This document shows positions 22,002-35,211 of a DNA stretch of 64,000 nt, piece by piece (position 1 is the stretch's first letter; every line of letters begins with the position of its first letter). Source of the DNA: Plazaster borealis (Eukaryota > Echinodermata > Asteroidea > Forcipulatida > Labidiasteridae). The notes under the pieces were generated by a model, which saw only the letters and a list, made by a program, of their open reading frames with translations, was not told the DNA's origin and made no database searches. Where the stretch lies: the NCBI GenBank assembly GCA_021014325.1, contig CM037462.1:21162135-21226134 (forward strand), in the 5' to 3' direction. The position numbers and the translations under genes were made by a program.

Positions 22002-24210
22002 ACTGAGTTAAGGCCTATATATGATTGTGCAAACAGTTTTTTCCCCCCAATTTAGGCACATAACTTTAATAACCACCTACAGTTCAAACAGAGAAACAAA
22101 GTTCAACTACAGAAGCAAGGTATTTTTCATTCAATCACAGAGATTACACAATATATGTATTAGTCAACCTCTGCTATTCACACCTCCCTTCAGTGATTCT
22201 AAAGAACTCAGAAAAGTTTGCATGAGCACCATCAGCATTGTTGACTCAGATCAATCTCTGACTTGATGATTGGAAATTGATTGGTTGGTGAGATTTATAA
22301 TGAAAGGAAAAGACGCGTCGCAAACTTTTAGAGTCAGGGGAAAAAAAAGAAAAAAAAATCTCTTCAGCCTGAGGGAAATAACCCTCGCCGATAGTAAACC
22401 AAAACAACGATCGATCAAATCAGTGTAACCCTGGGGGTTTAACAGTGTGTCAGAAAATGTATTATTCAATGGATCTCGCTAAAGAGGAACGGACCCCATC
22501 GGGGTTTTTTCTGTCCCTCAAATTCTCTTCTTTAAAAATGAACAAAGTTATCTTTGCAACAACTCAGCTTATGTAGTGATCAGTTTTACAATTAGGGTTG
22601 TTAGGTTAGTCAGGATTTATGACTCCTGATGACATTCTTTTCTGATTTGACTGAACACACAAACTTTGAAATCACAGTGCTACCAACGTCAGACTTTTAA
22701 CCCTTCACCTGCATAAACGTTCTACTTCCTTAAGATATTTGCCAAAAACATCATAGAAAAGTGTTAGATTGGATAATTAACACCTGTGTTTACTGATCTA
22801 AGTTTGAGGGGGGAGGTAGGAGAGGTAGGGTTGTGGTTACTGGTCAGTGGTCAGTGGTCAGTGGCACTTGGCAACAACAGATCGATGGGGTCTATTTATT
22901 TTGTGAATTTGGTGAGCCGGGTTGCGAGTTTCCGTCCACAGGTGTGGGTTGTGTAGATTGCAAAGTAATCTGGGACTATCCCGAGTAGATTAATAATCTG
23001 TTGATTTTCAAGACGGCATACATAACGGAAGGTTATTCCACAGTTACTTCTTGTGTTACATTGAAAACAGGTTTAAGAAATCTGGATTTCTTAACACAGA
23101 AAAATCTAAGGTGCCACAATGCCATGTGATCACAGTCCTTCATTTTAAGAAAAACGAGGAAAGCTATAAAACTTCTTCTCTTAAGTTATTGAGAGCTCTC
23201 TGCACTCCACTGAACACTCATTTTAATTTGTACATCCCTGTGGAAACATCTTTTGTTTTATTAAAAGTGGATTTAAACATCAGTCTAATAAATCTGACAG
23301 TTCATGTTTAATTAAGGCATGTAAGTACATCTGACAATTCATAAGCAAGTACTGGATTGAAGGATTTTTGCAAAAATAAAACGAGCTCTTGCAAACTGCT
23401 TACCAACCCAAATGACCCCTTGCTCTATGAAATGACCTTCGTGTATGGCATAAACACAAAACATGGTTAGCAGCCTCATGTTTAACTCTGGCAGACTCAT
23501 GATCAAAGCAAATACATTCCACATCATTAGTTCTGGTTTATTTCCTGCTGTGAAAAAAATTATGTTTTTCCGCAAATGTTTTAAAAATAATTTTTTTCAA
23601 TTTTAAGGAATGCTAATTTTCACAATCCTAGGACACGGTTAGGAAGTGCGACTGCACTCAGACTCCCTTAAAAATGTTGGTCTGGATTTACATTTGTTAC
23701 TTGACAGCTGCCCTACTTCGTTCTGGCTTAACAAATAAAAGTCGCTAAGAAGCAAATACACTTTCTGCTTTAATAACAACCCAGGTTGTATATATTTGTA
23801 AGTTAGCTTACTGATTTTAGCTTCAGTTTAAGCAGGGTCCTAATCATGTGTGCTGATGTCATTGGAAGCTGAGTGAGCTACAAAAACAAGTTGACTTAGT
23901 TACTTAGCCACTGATGCCTGATAGGTTTATCTCATACTGGAGTGTGATAAGCTTGTGTTCTTTATAACACCTCACCTGTTGACTCACTGTGTAGGATATT
24001 TGTTTAATTTTGTCCTGGAATTCCATTCATGTTATACAGGATTATTTTGCCGCTTTACTGACAGAGCTTCCACTCCCGAAGGTTTAAATTGAATTTGACT
24101 CAAAATGACTGAAACTAAAGGTAAACTGTGAAGATTTGGCCCATGCCCCGAACAAACATTTTTAAATTTTACGAGGACAATTTAAAAAGAGACTGCGAAC
24201 ACAATAAATA

Positions 24211-24354
24211 AAGGCAATTGCCTCTATGCCCCTGAGCATTGCCTTGGGTGCCCCTTGAAATGTTTCAGTACAAATTTAAAGTTGCCACATAAAGGTGCGT
24301 TTTACCAAGAAGAAAGTGACTTGCCATAATTCAAAGGGTGACGCATAAGGCCTG
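24211..24354. repeat. Family A dispersed repeat
   Basis: AAGGCAATTGCCTCTATGCCCC.. GCCTTGGGTGCCCCTTGAAATG.. to GGCCTGC, the opposite orientation to the copy at 16838. Confidence 0.7.
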
Positions 24355-26542
24355 CAAAGAAATGTATCCATAAACTGTTGCCAACAAAATGTTATCAGAA
24401 TACTGCCATGTGGCATGAGCATAGCATTTTTTTCTTGTTCGGGAACGTAAAAATTCCGCGGAAATTAAATCACTTCGAACACTGTGATTTCTCAAGATGC
24501 TAGCATTTTTCTTTCGATCAAAGTTTATTATTTTAAAAGTAAATATCTTGAGAACCACAGCTGTTATGATTTGAATATTTCATCTGTGAATCTTTGCATC
24601 ATCTGTGAATCTGTAGGTACACTTTTAATACTTAGCATTGGCATGACTTGACTTTGGTTCTTGTCCAGGTCAAAATAAATATATACTTGAAAACACTCTA
24701 TTTAGTAATTTTGTTATGCATATACACTGTAAATGTAATTGTAATGATACATTTTATTCGTTTAGACTTTTACGATTAACCTGCTTTTCACAAAACCTGA
24801 ATATCTAGTGTTTGTAATTCTATGAACTGCTAAAAGTCTAGATCAAAGTCACAACCTGAGAGTGATTTGCTTTTAATTCCACAATCATGGATTTTCTCAA
24901 ACAGGAATATTTCCCAGTGTGATTGCACTTTTGTAATGGTGCCAACTTTCAATTTAGAGGTGAACTTTCAAAAGCAAGTTCATTTTGAGGGGGGCATAAA
25001 GTTTTGAAATCCAGAGCAGTGAAGTAGGCCAGTTTCAAACTTGCCAATTCTCCAATTGAGCCAGCAAAGTTGTATGAGTCACCCAACCTGGTGTTTGACA
25101 TAGGTATGGGACATATGCAATTAATCATATTAAAGTATATTCCCCGAGTGCTCATGAAGAGTTAAGTGGCATCTTATTATTCATCTTATGATCTAAGATG
25201 CTCCTCTGCCACTCCCAAATGGATCTTTAACTTAAAGGAATAGTACATACATCCATAGAGCAGAGGTCTTTGCAGAATAACAAGGTAAAGTAATATTGAA
25301 AGTTGTACTTGTATGAACTGATAAGCCAGATCGGTATAATGCAAAATAGTGCATTGACCTCAGACTCGCTCATCTCAGAGAGACACACAAAGGACTAAGA
25401 AAGAAGAGGAAGTCTAACTGAATCCTGACATAATGATAATCCTGACACAATGAAAAAAATAAACTTCTTCATAAAGACTTAGTGAATAAATTACAATGAA
25501 AGTCTTTGTGTTCATTGATGTAAATATGATTAAATATTTAACGTATTTAATTAATTAATTGTTGCTTTAAAATAAGTGATTTTTTTTTTAAATTAATGTA
25601 TGCAAGGCCCACGGGAAACCAGTTTTAACTGTTTGGGGGACACCCTGGGTAAACAAATGTAATAAATAAATAGGACAAAATGCTACAAAAGAGCACCTTC
25701 TTGCATGGTCTAGAGCCTCATGCATGTTGATAAGGTCTTGCTGTCAAAAAAACAAAAAACTAAAACAAACATTTGAAACAAAAACAAGGTATTCGGTGTA
25801 AACACCTATGAATTAGCAGAGCTGGTGAAAAGTAAAGTAAAAATTTGGTAAATATGTCTTTGTAGTAAATATTATTATACAAGAATCTAATTGTGGTTTT
25901 AAGGATTACATTTTTTGAGATTTTAAGAAACTTTTAAGCCTTATTTGAAAACCGTGAGGTGTTCGGAGCGTTGCTGATAAAGTCAGCCAATAAAACTTGC
26001 AAATCCACTCGAAGAATGTAAACGGTCATTCTTCTTTCATTTTAGGCCAATTACAGACAATTTGTTGCACCATTAACTACTCTTTTAGCATTGTAAAACG
26101 TTCAAGTTTCCAGCAGTGAATAATTTACATTTAGACGAGGAGTTTCTTTAGACAGTCCTGGAAAGTGGCGACTGAACTGAGCCGGAAGTCAAGCGTCTGG
26201 CAGCGCAGACTTTCAGCGTACCCTGGTTCTAAAACAGCCTGGCTTCATTAGTCTTTGCTTTCCTGTCCCCTCCTCGTTAGTTCCTCACGGGAACTAGACT
26301 TCAAACAAGTCCTTTCATTACAAGCAAAGGGCTTCCTATACCTGATCCAATCAAAACGAGGGATAGATATTTTCGCCGCGTTGGATTGGCTTGTGCCGAC
26401 AGGAGGGTTTTGTGGGGGTCCCTTTGACAAAACTATCTCAGTTTTTAAGGTTTCCTTTTTAAAAATTCGTTAAACTTGAAAAAAAATCTGTTAATGTGAC
26501 ATAACAAAAGGTTTCCGTTCTCAGAAAATCATAACCTGTTCA

Positions 26543-26690
26543 AGGCCTGAAACTACACGGAGGCCATGGCCTCTGTTGCCCTGGTCTTGGCCTAATGGTG
26601 CCCCTTCAGAAGTTTCCTATTGACAGATTTTCTATTGAAAGTTCCCTTAGCAAAATAAAAATAGCTCTGTCCTCTTAAATACAAAATTCC
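26543..26690. repeat. Family A dispersed repeat
   Basis: AGGCCTGAAACTACACGGAGGCC.. CTCTGTTGCCCTGGTCTTGGCC.. CAAAATAAAAATAGCTCTGTCC. This copy preserves the uninterrupted version of the site that carries the nested element at 41601. Confidence 0.7.
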
Positions 26691-27982
26691 TTGCCTTCCG
26701 CTACTCACAGTTTAAGCATAGGAATGAAAGTGCACAAAATCTGACATAACAGCAACTGTAATTCAGTACAACAAAGCATGATCAACTCTTTGAAGAAACT
26801 TTCATCGGTCGGTGTTTATTGACGACTAGAATATTGGATAATTTTCTTTCACAAACCAACGATGCATCACACCTTTAATACTGTACAAATCTCACCCTCT
26901 GAAGTCCTGAGACTGGCAAGTTAGGTTCCTCATTAATGCGCAATCATGACAGGCACGGAATGGCTAAGATGGAGTGGAATGTTAATGGAATTTTAGTCAC
27001 GTTAAGTTGAAGGGACAGTAAGGGGCCATTTGTCTTCTTGAGTTTCACTTTTGGTCTGTGTTTTAGTTTGGGAAGAGATTACAAGATGCGAGAGCACGCA
27101 AAGTGCAGGGGTGAACGCATTTAAGGGGATTCCGAGTTTGAAAATCCAAGATTTTATTTCTGCAGATATGAATTGTAGAATTCTACTGCAGTCAGGGAAC
27201 ACGATGAAGAGTTCGCTTTGGAATTAAAAATCCTTTTCCTGCTATAGGGGCCTACCCATGCGATATTAATTTCAGGCAAAAAGCGACTTTTTTTTCTAGT
27301 CATTAATAAATTGTTTTGTCAATGAAACTCAGTTAAGACACCCATATAAAGACGTTTTCTCAATGACATTTACAGATTTAATGGCTTTTTTTTTTTTTAC
27401 AGTCATGTTTCTGAAGCCCAATCAGACCGCTGGAATGCCGTTATGTAACAGCCAATCATCAGAGATGAGGCCTAGTGACAATGCAGTATAATACGTTCTT
27501 ACAAAATCTTGGCTGTATGTGAAAGGAACATATCTTCAATAAAGGCATTAGGCCCAAATCCATCCATTGTTAATCCATTCATTGTTTTTGTTTAGTGCCT
27601 TTTGATCGGGGCCACTGAACCATGACCCCAGGGACTCTGTGAACAAGTTGCCTGTGCATGCGCAATCCACTACATTGTCTCACCATACGTGGCCTGTTTA
27701 CATGACCCCTGCCAACACTGAAACTTGAATACAAGCTCATAAGACCATGTGTTGCATAAGAGTTGTGTGTGTTATTTCATCCTCCAAAGCGAACTGGTAA
27801 AGGCACCATTATCTTCCCCACAATCCTCTTCCATCTGCATCCACAATATCCTCCCCCCCACCCCACACCAGCAGAAATAAAGCAATTTAACAATTGGATC
27901 CAGAACAAAATCAACAATTTCCTGAAGACAAACACAGAGTTCTACATGCTTCGCTAACCACCTAGTATTCTTGTAAGCTGTT

Positions 27983-28213
27983 AAGTGAGGTTTTTGGAGA
28001 CACCCGATGTAAGCATCTCTCATGACCTGTGATGGTTCTGAGAAGAAACCAGTGGTGTAACAACTCGACAATTCGATCAGTATGCTCTGATTGTCTTCAG
28101 GAGAATGTCTTCAAAAGATGATCAGACGATCAGATCAAAATGCCGAGTTGTTAAACCACTGGTTCTTCTCAGAACCACAAGATTATTACATGGTGTCTCC
28201 GCAAACCTCACTT
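27983..28213. mobile_element. Long foldback element with roughly 75 bp arms
   Basis: Left arm AAGTGAGGTTTTTGGAGACACC.. GGTTCTGAGAAGAAACCAGTGG..AACAACTCG; right arm CGAGTTGTTAAACCACTGG..TTCTTCTCAGAACC.. GGTGTCTCCGCAAACCTCACTT. The middle is also pairable (GATCAG/CTGATC). Nearly the whole 231 bp could form one hairpin. The 99-codon open frame overlapping it is a by-product. Confidence 0.8.
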
Positions 28214-28609
28214 GATTGCATCTTCACCATGCACCTTTCAAATCCTACTTGTAAGCTGTCTTTATGGACAGCAGCAAGTGGCCATTCCCAGGTGTTTCCC
28301 GTCCCTCTGATGATGTCTCCACACACCCACTACAGTAACAGCACAACTGCTGCTGTACAGGTAGGGGGTGAGACAGTCTACTCAAAGTAGACACAACACA
28401 CCTGCCGTGCCTTGGTCAAGTTCAGGGTGAAACCGCAGTGACGGATGTGTTTGGGCATCACTGTGGTCTGATTTCAACTCCTGTTGAACTTTTTTTCCCT
28501 TCATACGAACTACATGTAGTCATCCAGGTAATTTTTTTTATTATTTTTTTTTTAATTTTTTGGGGGGAGGATTTAAATTCATCTGCAACTTATAACCCAG
28601 ACAAAAGAA

Positions 28610-28690
28610 TAGACGATGTGACCTGTGACATCACATGTTTACAAAAGAGCCACAGAGCCTGGACTTCCTGCAGGCACGATTTGTACACAG
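28610..28690. repeat. Dispersed repeat shared (inverted) with 9020-9110
   Basis: GATGTGACCTGTGACATCACATG.. AGCCACAGAGCCTGGACTTCCTGCAGGCACGATTTGTACACAG is the reverse complement of the segment in intron 4. Confidence 0.7.
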
Positions 28691-30928
28691 CCTAATGGAA
28701 GAAAACATAAATCTTATATTGTATGGAGATTGCACTGTCTAATTCCTATCAACTTTTGATATGATGAAAGGGGGCACATCTCAAAACTTGTCCAGCTTTT
28801 ACTTTCATAATTCTTGGATTTATGTGGAAATTATGACACAAAATGTCAACTTTCCCATAGGACCTGTGTAGTATCTTGCCTGCCAGAATACCCAAAGAAT
28901 GCACAAGGTCACACTTATTGTAAACAAAGTTCACATGGTCTATATGATTTTTTTTTAGTAGCTCTCTAGTTTCAAAGATATCTTGGATTGCGTGATCTAA
29001 CCGACTCCTCATCCAGTCTTCTAACAGTTTCCCTTCTTCAACCCTCAGGGTTAAATGCTCAAGTAGAGACCATAGCCCCCACAAGTGGCTTGTATAAAAA
29101 CGTCCATAGCGGCCACAACCGGCCGCAAATTTGACCTACTTCCACTTGACCAAGAAGGTCAACATAATGGTCATGTGTCCTGAATGAAATTTTCCCAATG
29201 ATTTGCATTTAAACTAGTATTTAAACATTGCTAAGATAAAACAATAATTTTTGCTTATGGTGTTATTTTTCCCAGACATTTTTACCGAGTTCAAAACCAA
29301 CTGTAGTAGGCAGAGTCTGGTCATACGGTGATGAGTAGACAGAAATAAATGTCTCTAAAGGGCTTAGGATAACAGAATAATGAACAACCTCCTAATTGAT
29401 TAGCTTTGTGAATGCAATCACTGAGCCAAATCTTGCCTATTGCAATACGAAGAGAAAGGACCAGCAGTCCTAATATTGGGGTTCTTCCTTTAGGCTCCAG
29501 AAAAAAATTGTACTTTGATTCTCTGCTTAGCACCATATTATCAAAGTGGTTGTTGCATGTAGTTCAAGGGCTGAGGAGACAACCTTCAGTCTATTGTATT
29601 AAGCATGTAATGGGGTGCCAAGAGTATCTCAACGCCTTCTCAATTGCACATTAGCACACCCCTGGCAGGCCTGGCCAGTTGCTACCAACTCATCACATCC
29701 CAACGATCTTGCAATTCCTCAGCCAGATGTCTGGCCAAGATTCTTCTGAGTAGAGAAGATGGTGCGCTGAGGTCTCTTTCTCCCAGGATGGCCCTTTGAA
29801 TTCACAATGCAGTGATGTGTTGACAGGAATTCTATGTGGAAGAGTGTTTTTCTCTTGACAGAGTCAAATTGTCTGCCCCATGGGAAAGATTCCTCACTCT
29901 TTAAAGAGCTCTTGGTGAAGATTGGTTAGAAGACAGTAATTATGTCAGCTGCATCAGGTAAATGACCATTAAATTACAGCTAGGGATACATTTCATTCAC
30001 CACAAAGCACGCAAATTAAAGATAGGGTCTTACTTTGGTAATGACACCGACAAACAATTGTGTAATTTCTATTCAAAAACTCACTAATTATAAAGATGAG
30101 CAGAGTGTACTTTTCGAAACGTCGAGACCCCATCGGCTCTTTTCAGAGCCAACACTCCCACAAAAGAGTTTGTACACATGGTTGTACCCGCAAGTTTACT
30201 ATTTATTTTAGTTACTTCTTATGGTAATACAGTGGTAAGCATCCTACAAAATTATTTATTCTAAAATGCCCTGTGTTGGTTAGAAATCAATAAAAATATG
30301 TCAAAAAATGTGAAACTCCGAAACTCACCTCCAGGTGAGTTTGGAAGTCTGGGTAAGTGTAGTGGTATATACTCACCAAAGAAGGACATACATACCCTCC
30401 ATGGTATACCACAACAAACCACCATAGTGTTATCACTTTTCATGTGGTGAATCAAACTCTAAGGCCAGTTGACTATTATGGGGCTAGACTGGTCCATGCA
30501 ATCGCATGCCCCCAGGCGCTGCGCTACAAGGTGAGGGGTATAATAGGAACCATACTGTCCCTGTAGGGGGAAAGGAATTCGCAGAAATCAAACAAAGCTT
30601 GCCCCACATTCCCAGGGTTCGGTAAGGTAATAACATTCCATGGTTAGCAAGACAAGACAACAAACTGATCTCAACCACCATAAAAATCAAACCTAATCAA
30701 CAACAACAACAACAATAACAACAAAGCGTTAACAGATGGGCAGATACTCTTCTATATTTTCATCTTCTTTTCCCCTCTACCTCCACTTCCCCTCCAACTA
30801 TTTCGGAATTGGTTCCCTCCCTTCAAATCAGCTCGAATATACACATTGATTGAACAACCAGACCTATCTATAAAAGATCTCAAGTTCTTTGTAAATAATG
30901 TTCACACAGTTTTTCAGGCAGTGTATGG

Positions 30929-31082
30929 TAGGCCTGCTACATGTACTTCAGGGCGTCAACAGAGGCAATTGCATCCATGCCCCTGGTCATTGTCTTGGTA
31001 CCCCTCGAAATGTTCTAGTTAAATATTCATCATAGCAGTGCACTTTGCTAAAGGAAAACTGCATTTCAGTTTCAGGCATGTA
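30929..31082. repeat. Family A dispersed repeat
   Basis: TAGGCCTGCTAC.. AGAGGCAATTGCATCCATGCCCC.. GTACCCCTCGAAATGTT.. TTTCAGGCATG. Confidence 0.65.
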
Positions 31083-31204
31083 AGGTGTACACATATAAAG
31101 ATATCTTGAAATGTTTGGCATCATAAATAGTTTGAAAAACAATCATTATCGACAAAGCACAGGATGATTAATTTTTGAAATAATAAATTGACTAGTTTTA
31201 ATCT

Positions 31205-31345
31205 GAAAAGTCACTGATTCTAAAGTTCATACCAAACACGATCCTCCAGACAAATATTTCCAACTAGAGAAAGATTTTTGGCTGAAATACTGTCATTATT
31301 GACAAGGAAGTAGCATTTGAAGACCCCCAAATTACTATTGCTTAT
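31205..31345. repeat. Dispersed repeat shared with 39160-39300
   Basis: CTGATTCTAAAGTTCATACC.. ATCCTCCAGACAAATATTT.. AGCATTTGAAGACC..ATTGCTTATTTCGAT is matched at 39173-39295. Unknown family. Confidence 0.6.
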
Positions 31346-31419
31346 TTCGATAGCCTTAATCTAAATAAACCCTACCACCGGTGACCCAACATGAATGTAC
31401 ATAAAATCCGATACAATTA

Positions 31420-31905
31420 TTAAGCTTTTTGGTGTTTTCAGAAACATACAAGTACGTATAGAATTTGCTGAAGTTTTTGCAAGTTGGTTGTATGTTCTCA
31501 TATTAAGCTTTTTGGTGTTTTCAGAAACATACAAGTACGTATAGAATTTGCTGAAGTTTTCACATGTTGGTTGTATATCCTCATATTAAGCTTTTTGGTG
31601 TTTTCAGAAACATAGCCTACAAGTACGTATAGAATTTGCTGAAGTTTTCGCAAGCTGGTTTTGGTGTTTTCAGAAACATACAAGTACGTATAGAATTTGC
31701 TGAAGTTTTTGCAAGTTGGTTGTATGTTCTCATATTAAGCTTTTTGGTGTTTTCAGAAACATACAAGTACGTATAGAATTTGCTGAAGTTTTCACAAGTT
31801 GGTTGTATATCCTCATATTAAGCTTTTTGGTGTTTTCAGAAACATAGCCTACAAGTACATATAGAATTTGCTGAAGTTTTCACAAGTTGGTTGTATGTTC
31901 TCATA
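31420..31905. repeat. 83 bp tandem array, six units in a trimer-of-variants pattern
   Basis: Units begin TTAAGCTTTTTGGTGTTTTC at 31420, 31503 and 31586, a shortened one at about 31659, then 31735 and 31818. Units 3 and 6 share a 4-base insertion (CATAGCCTACAAG), units 2 and 5 share TGTATATCCTCAT, and units 1 and 4 share TTTTTGCAAGTTGGTTGTATG. The array therefore looks like a three-unit block duplicated once, with about 25 bases lost at the junction. Confidence 0.9.
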
Positions 31906-32364
31906 GAGGTGTTGCCCAAGTGTCGTCACAAGAATGAAGTAGCATCAGGCCTGCAGTGATGTACTTTGCTTTTATAAGATTCTGACTTCTTCATACAATG
32001 TACCTGTGGAAGTAAATAAGCTGGTCATGTAGGATGAGATTACTGTCTCTCTAAGGTAAGGGGCCACAGGAGAGCTAAAGTTAGTGGGGGTTATTTTGGT
32101 CCCAGTCAAGATCTGGCTACATATCTGGACAACAAGGTCCGCTATGTCACAGCCAATTAACCGGCTAGCAGTCCTGGGGAAATACTGATTGCCTACATGT
32201 ACAAGCCACGGGAAATCAGAGCATTTCTGATGTACCTCTCCATCACGCGACCTCAATACTGTACCTACAGTAATAAAAGGCCTTACCAGTTACACAAGGC
32301 TTGACATCATAAAGTACTAAGCTTCATCTTTAGACAAGTTGTCAATATTCTAGCAGGGAATTAC

Positions 32365-32490
32365 TCATAGAAACCACGGATCCCATGGCTTGTTGCTCTG
32401 GTATTGGTCTGGGTGACCCTTTAAACGTTTCCCATAGACTTATAAGATTTCCACTGGAAAATTAAAATGACCTTGCCCTCTCAGCCGAAT
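32365..32490. repeat. Family A dispersed repeat, divergent copy
   Basis: CATGGCTTGTTGCTCTGGTATTGG.. TTAAACGTTTCCCATAGACTTATAAG.. AAATGACCTTGCCCTCTCAG follow the family A order. Confidence 0.55.
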
Positions 32491-32741
32491 ATTACCAACA
32501 ATACTGTAGTGTGACATCACACTTTGCTTAGCGATTAAGATTAATTGTGGTTTATAATACACATCTTCCGATGAATTTTAGCTCTTCCTGAAATCGAAAC
32601 CCAGACCTCACAATTTATCTTCTATAGTACATCTACACTTTTGTGAATAATTAAACTTACCAGTCGACAGACAAAAACCACAACAATAGAAACCCATTAA
32701 TTTTCTAGAACATTTCCTTGTGTAACTAACAAAATACCCAA

Positions 32742-33122
32742 TTAAAGGGATTGTATACGTTTGGTAATTGGAACCCACTGTTTGTTTCATTCCTATAGTT
32801 GTAGATATATACCATAAAACTAACCGGTGAAAATTTTATTTCAAAAGGTAGTAGCGTTTTTGAGATATTGCCGAAAATCTGGAACGATTATGTCTACGCA
32901 GGAAGAATTAATCTGCAATTGGAATACACAATCTGAGAAACGTTACTGCAGTAAAGCTTCTCAGATTCAAATTTTTTGGGATAAAAAGTGATATATTTTT
33001 CCATAACCACAGTACCTCACAATGCATAAATACTATCCAAAGCTGCTGTACTTCTTACCAAGTAAGTTTTTATTGCCATTGAATTTCAAAGTCATTACCA
33101 AATGTATACAGACCCTTTTTAA
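32742..33122. mobile_element. Family C TIR element, best complete copy (381 bp)
   Basis: Starts TTAAAGGGATTGTATACGTTTGG and ends CCAAATGTATACAGACCCTTTTTAA, giving terminal inverted repeats of about 25 bp with TTAA-type ends. The centre is palindromic around ACGTTACTGCAGTAAAGC. No open frame for a transposase. Classed as a MITE by structure. Confidence 0.8.
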
Positions 33123-34790
33123 CAAGAAGATGCTTCAACTCCAGACCAGTAGTGTACAACATCGCAAACAAAATACCCAACAGTATAGAAACCCATCGAC
33201 TTTCCAGAACATTTTCTTGTCTAACTAAAAAAAGTACAAGTACCTGTGGAGACAGGTCTCATGTGTATGGAATAATAAAACAGTGCATAATTCACGATAT
33301 ACAAGGATTGAACAGACGGAACACCATGGAGATAGAATGCAGGGACTAACAGTTGGGGTTGGTCCTCTTCAATGTCACCATCAGTATATATGCGCTGACC
33401 TACCAGCGGGGTACCAACCAAGCCATTCAGCGTTTAAATTTTATCTCCACCAGGAGCCAAACTGGCGAACGGCAAGCACTAAATTGGCCGAGCTCAGAGT
33501 CTAACGTTCAAGTAAACTCGGACGACTTAATCTCATGCTGGTAGTCTGGTGAGTGCAGGGTTATAGAGAAGCCTGCCTTGACTTGAAAAAGCAGTGATAC
33601 GATGCTGATTAGTTGCTTTCTAGACCTGAAACCCCATGAGTTTATGATTTTATAAAGTTTGAAACTAGAGGTTTGGAAACAATAGAGCTAGGTTTCTCCC
33701 CTTGATGGCAAGTTTTGCGTCTTTCACTTCAGGATTGTTTAAAGGTAAGGACAGCTGTGAAAAATTCAGAAATCTTGAAAATCATGATACAGCACTGGCT
33801 TGATAAAGAAGACACAAACTCTATATTGTTCCCCATTAGAAATTATGTATTTGAAAGAAAGTAAACAGACAGTCATGGCTCTACAATAGAGTACAATACT
33901 CTCAGACCAACCTAGATAGCTTTTAAGAAATGGTCACCACCTGCCCCTTGCCATCTTGACCTCTTGACAACTGTAGCAAAGGAATATTTCAGATTCAGCA
34001 GAGGTCACCAAAAGTTCAATCTAAAACCCTAAACATCCAGCATGAGCTCTATCCAAGAAAACCCCCCAAAAACTCAAGTTTACCACCATCATCCCTGGAA
34101 ACCAAACCACTGAAATATCTTTCAATTTGCTGTCCAGCAGTTTTCTTAAAAAATACACTTAAAAACCCGAGGGGTATAAAATGATACTTCCATTCATAAG
34201 GGAGTGTAAGAAAAAATGTTTTCAAAGATGTATCAAGTTCTGGCGCACCTGCTGAGCTAATGTTATTTCCCTGGAAGAGTTGCTGAATGATTTTTGATTA
34301 AAATGGGGATATGTTTTCCGGAACTGGTTAACCTTCATGTTTTGGTGTGGTCATCCTGATGTCTTTGCCATCAACTGAAAGTGACAAATACCATTTTAAA
34401 GGGATTTATCCCCCAAATCCTTTATCACTAAAGTGTGGTAAATGAAAAACAAGAACCCACAATACTTTTAAGGACTATTGAGTAGGATTCCCGAGTTTTA
34501 GAACCGCAGGGAGTGGCTGGGGCAAAAACTACAAGCTAGTCTGACTTATGTTTGGAATTTGTATTATTTGTAACTATTTCAACCTGTTCAAACCACTTAA
34601 ACCAGTACTTTTACTTTAAAACGTAATTATTCTTGCCGTTTCTTCTTATCGTAATGAAGTTTGAAAATAAACCTGGACCATTTCTGAAACCAAAAGCTCG
34701 GCTCAGGCTCCGGCTTACGCACTGTCCAAGCCAGAGCCAAAGCCGCAGCCTAAGCCAGAGTCTAAGTCAAAGCCGTGGTTGCAAAAAGGC

Positions 34791-35211
34791 AGGGCTCGAA
34801 ATTTTCACTGGACCGAGGCCCGAGGCCAGTAGTTTCAGTGTCGGGCCAGTAAACTCATGACTGGACAAGTCCGGCAGTCTTGTGTTTTTTAATTGGATAG
34901 GCCTATTAATGAATGATAATACCTCACTGTTTAGTATCTTGAACAAAAACAAATTATTTACATATATGTACAAATGTTGATTTTGATTCTGATAAAATAC
35001 CTTTCATTTCTATTGAGTATTATTAATGAAGTATATTTCCCATGAGGACAAATGAGATAAATCTTCTCTTTTTACTCTAAAAGTGCTTGTTCAAATAAAC
35101 TGTGTCAGGAAGTTTTTCTCATTTTGTCTCTGGTATTGTAAAAACAATTCTGGTCCAGTAAAAATATTGAGCAACAAGCCCTGTGGATTTTCCCCCCAAA
35201 TTGGAGCCCTG
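34791..35211. mobile_element. Family E (AGGGCTC) element, best copy (421 bp)
   Basis: Starts AGGGCTCGAAATTTTCACTGG and ends AAATTGGAGCCCT. Sub-terminal pairs CAGTAAACTCATGACTGGACAAG and CTGGTCCAGTAAAAAT are imperfect inverses. The central part has ATTCTATTGAGTATTATT-like sequence in all copies. No coding capacity. Confidence 0.8.

Noticed and set aside
28091..28390. 99-codon plus-strand frame
   Set aside because: Begins inside the foldback element and is explained by its arm sequence.
33152..33544. Overlapping open frames around 33150-33540
   Set aside because: Slightly higher GC than the surroundings but no domain, start context or splice pair that holds together.
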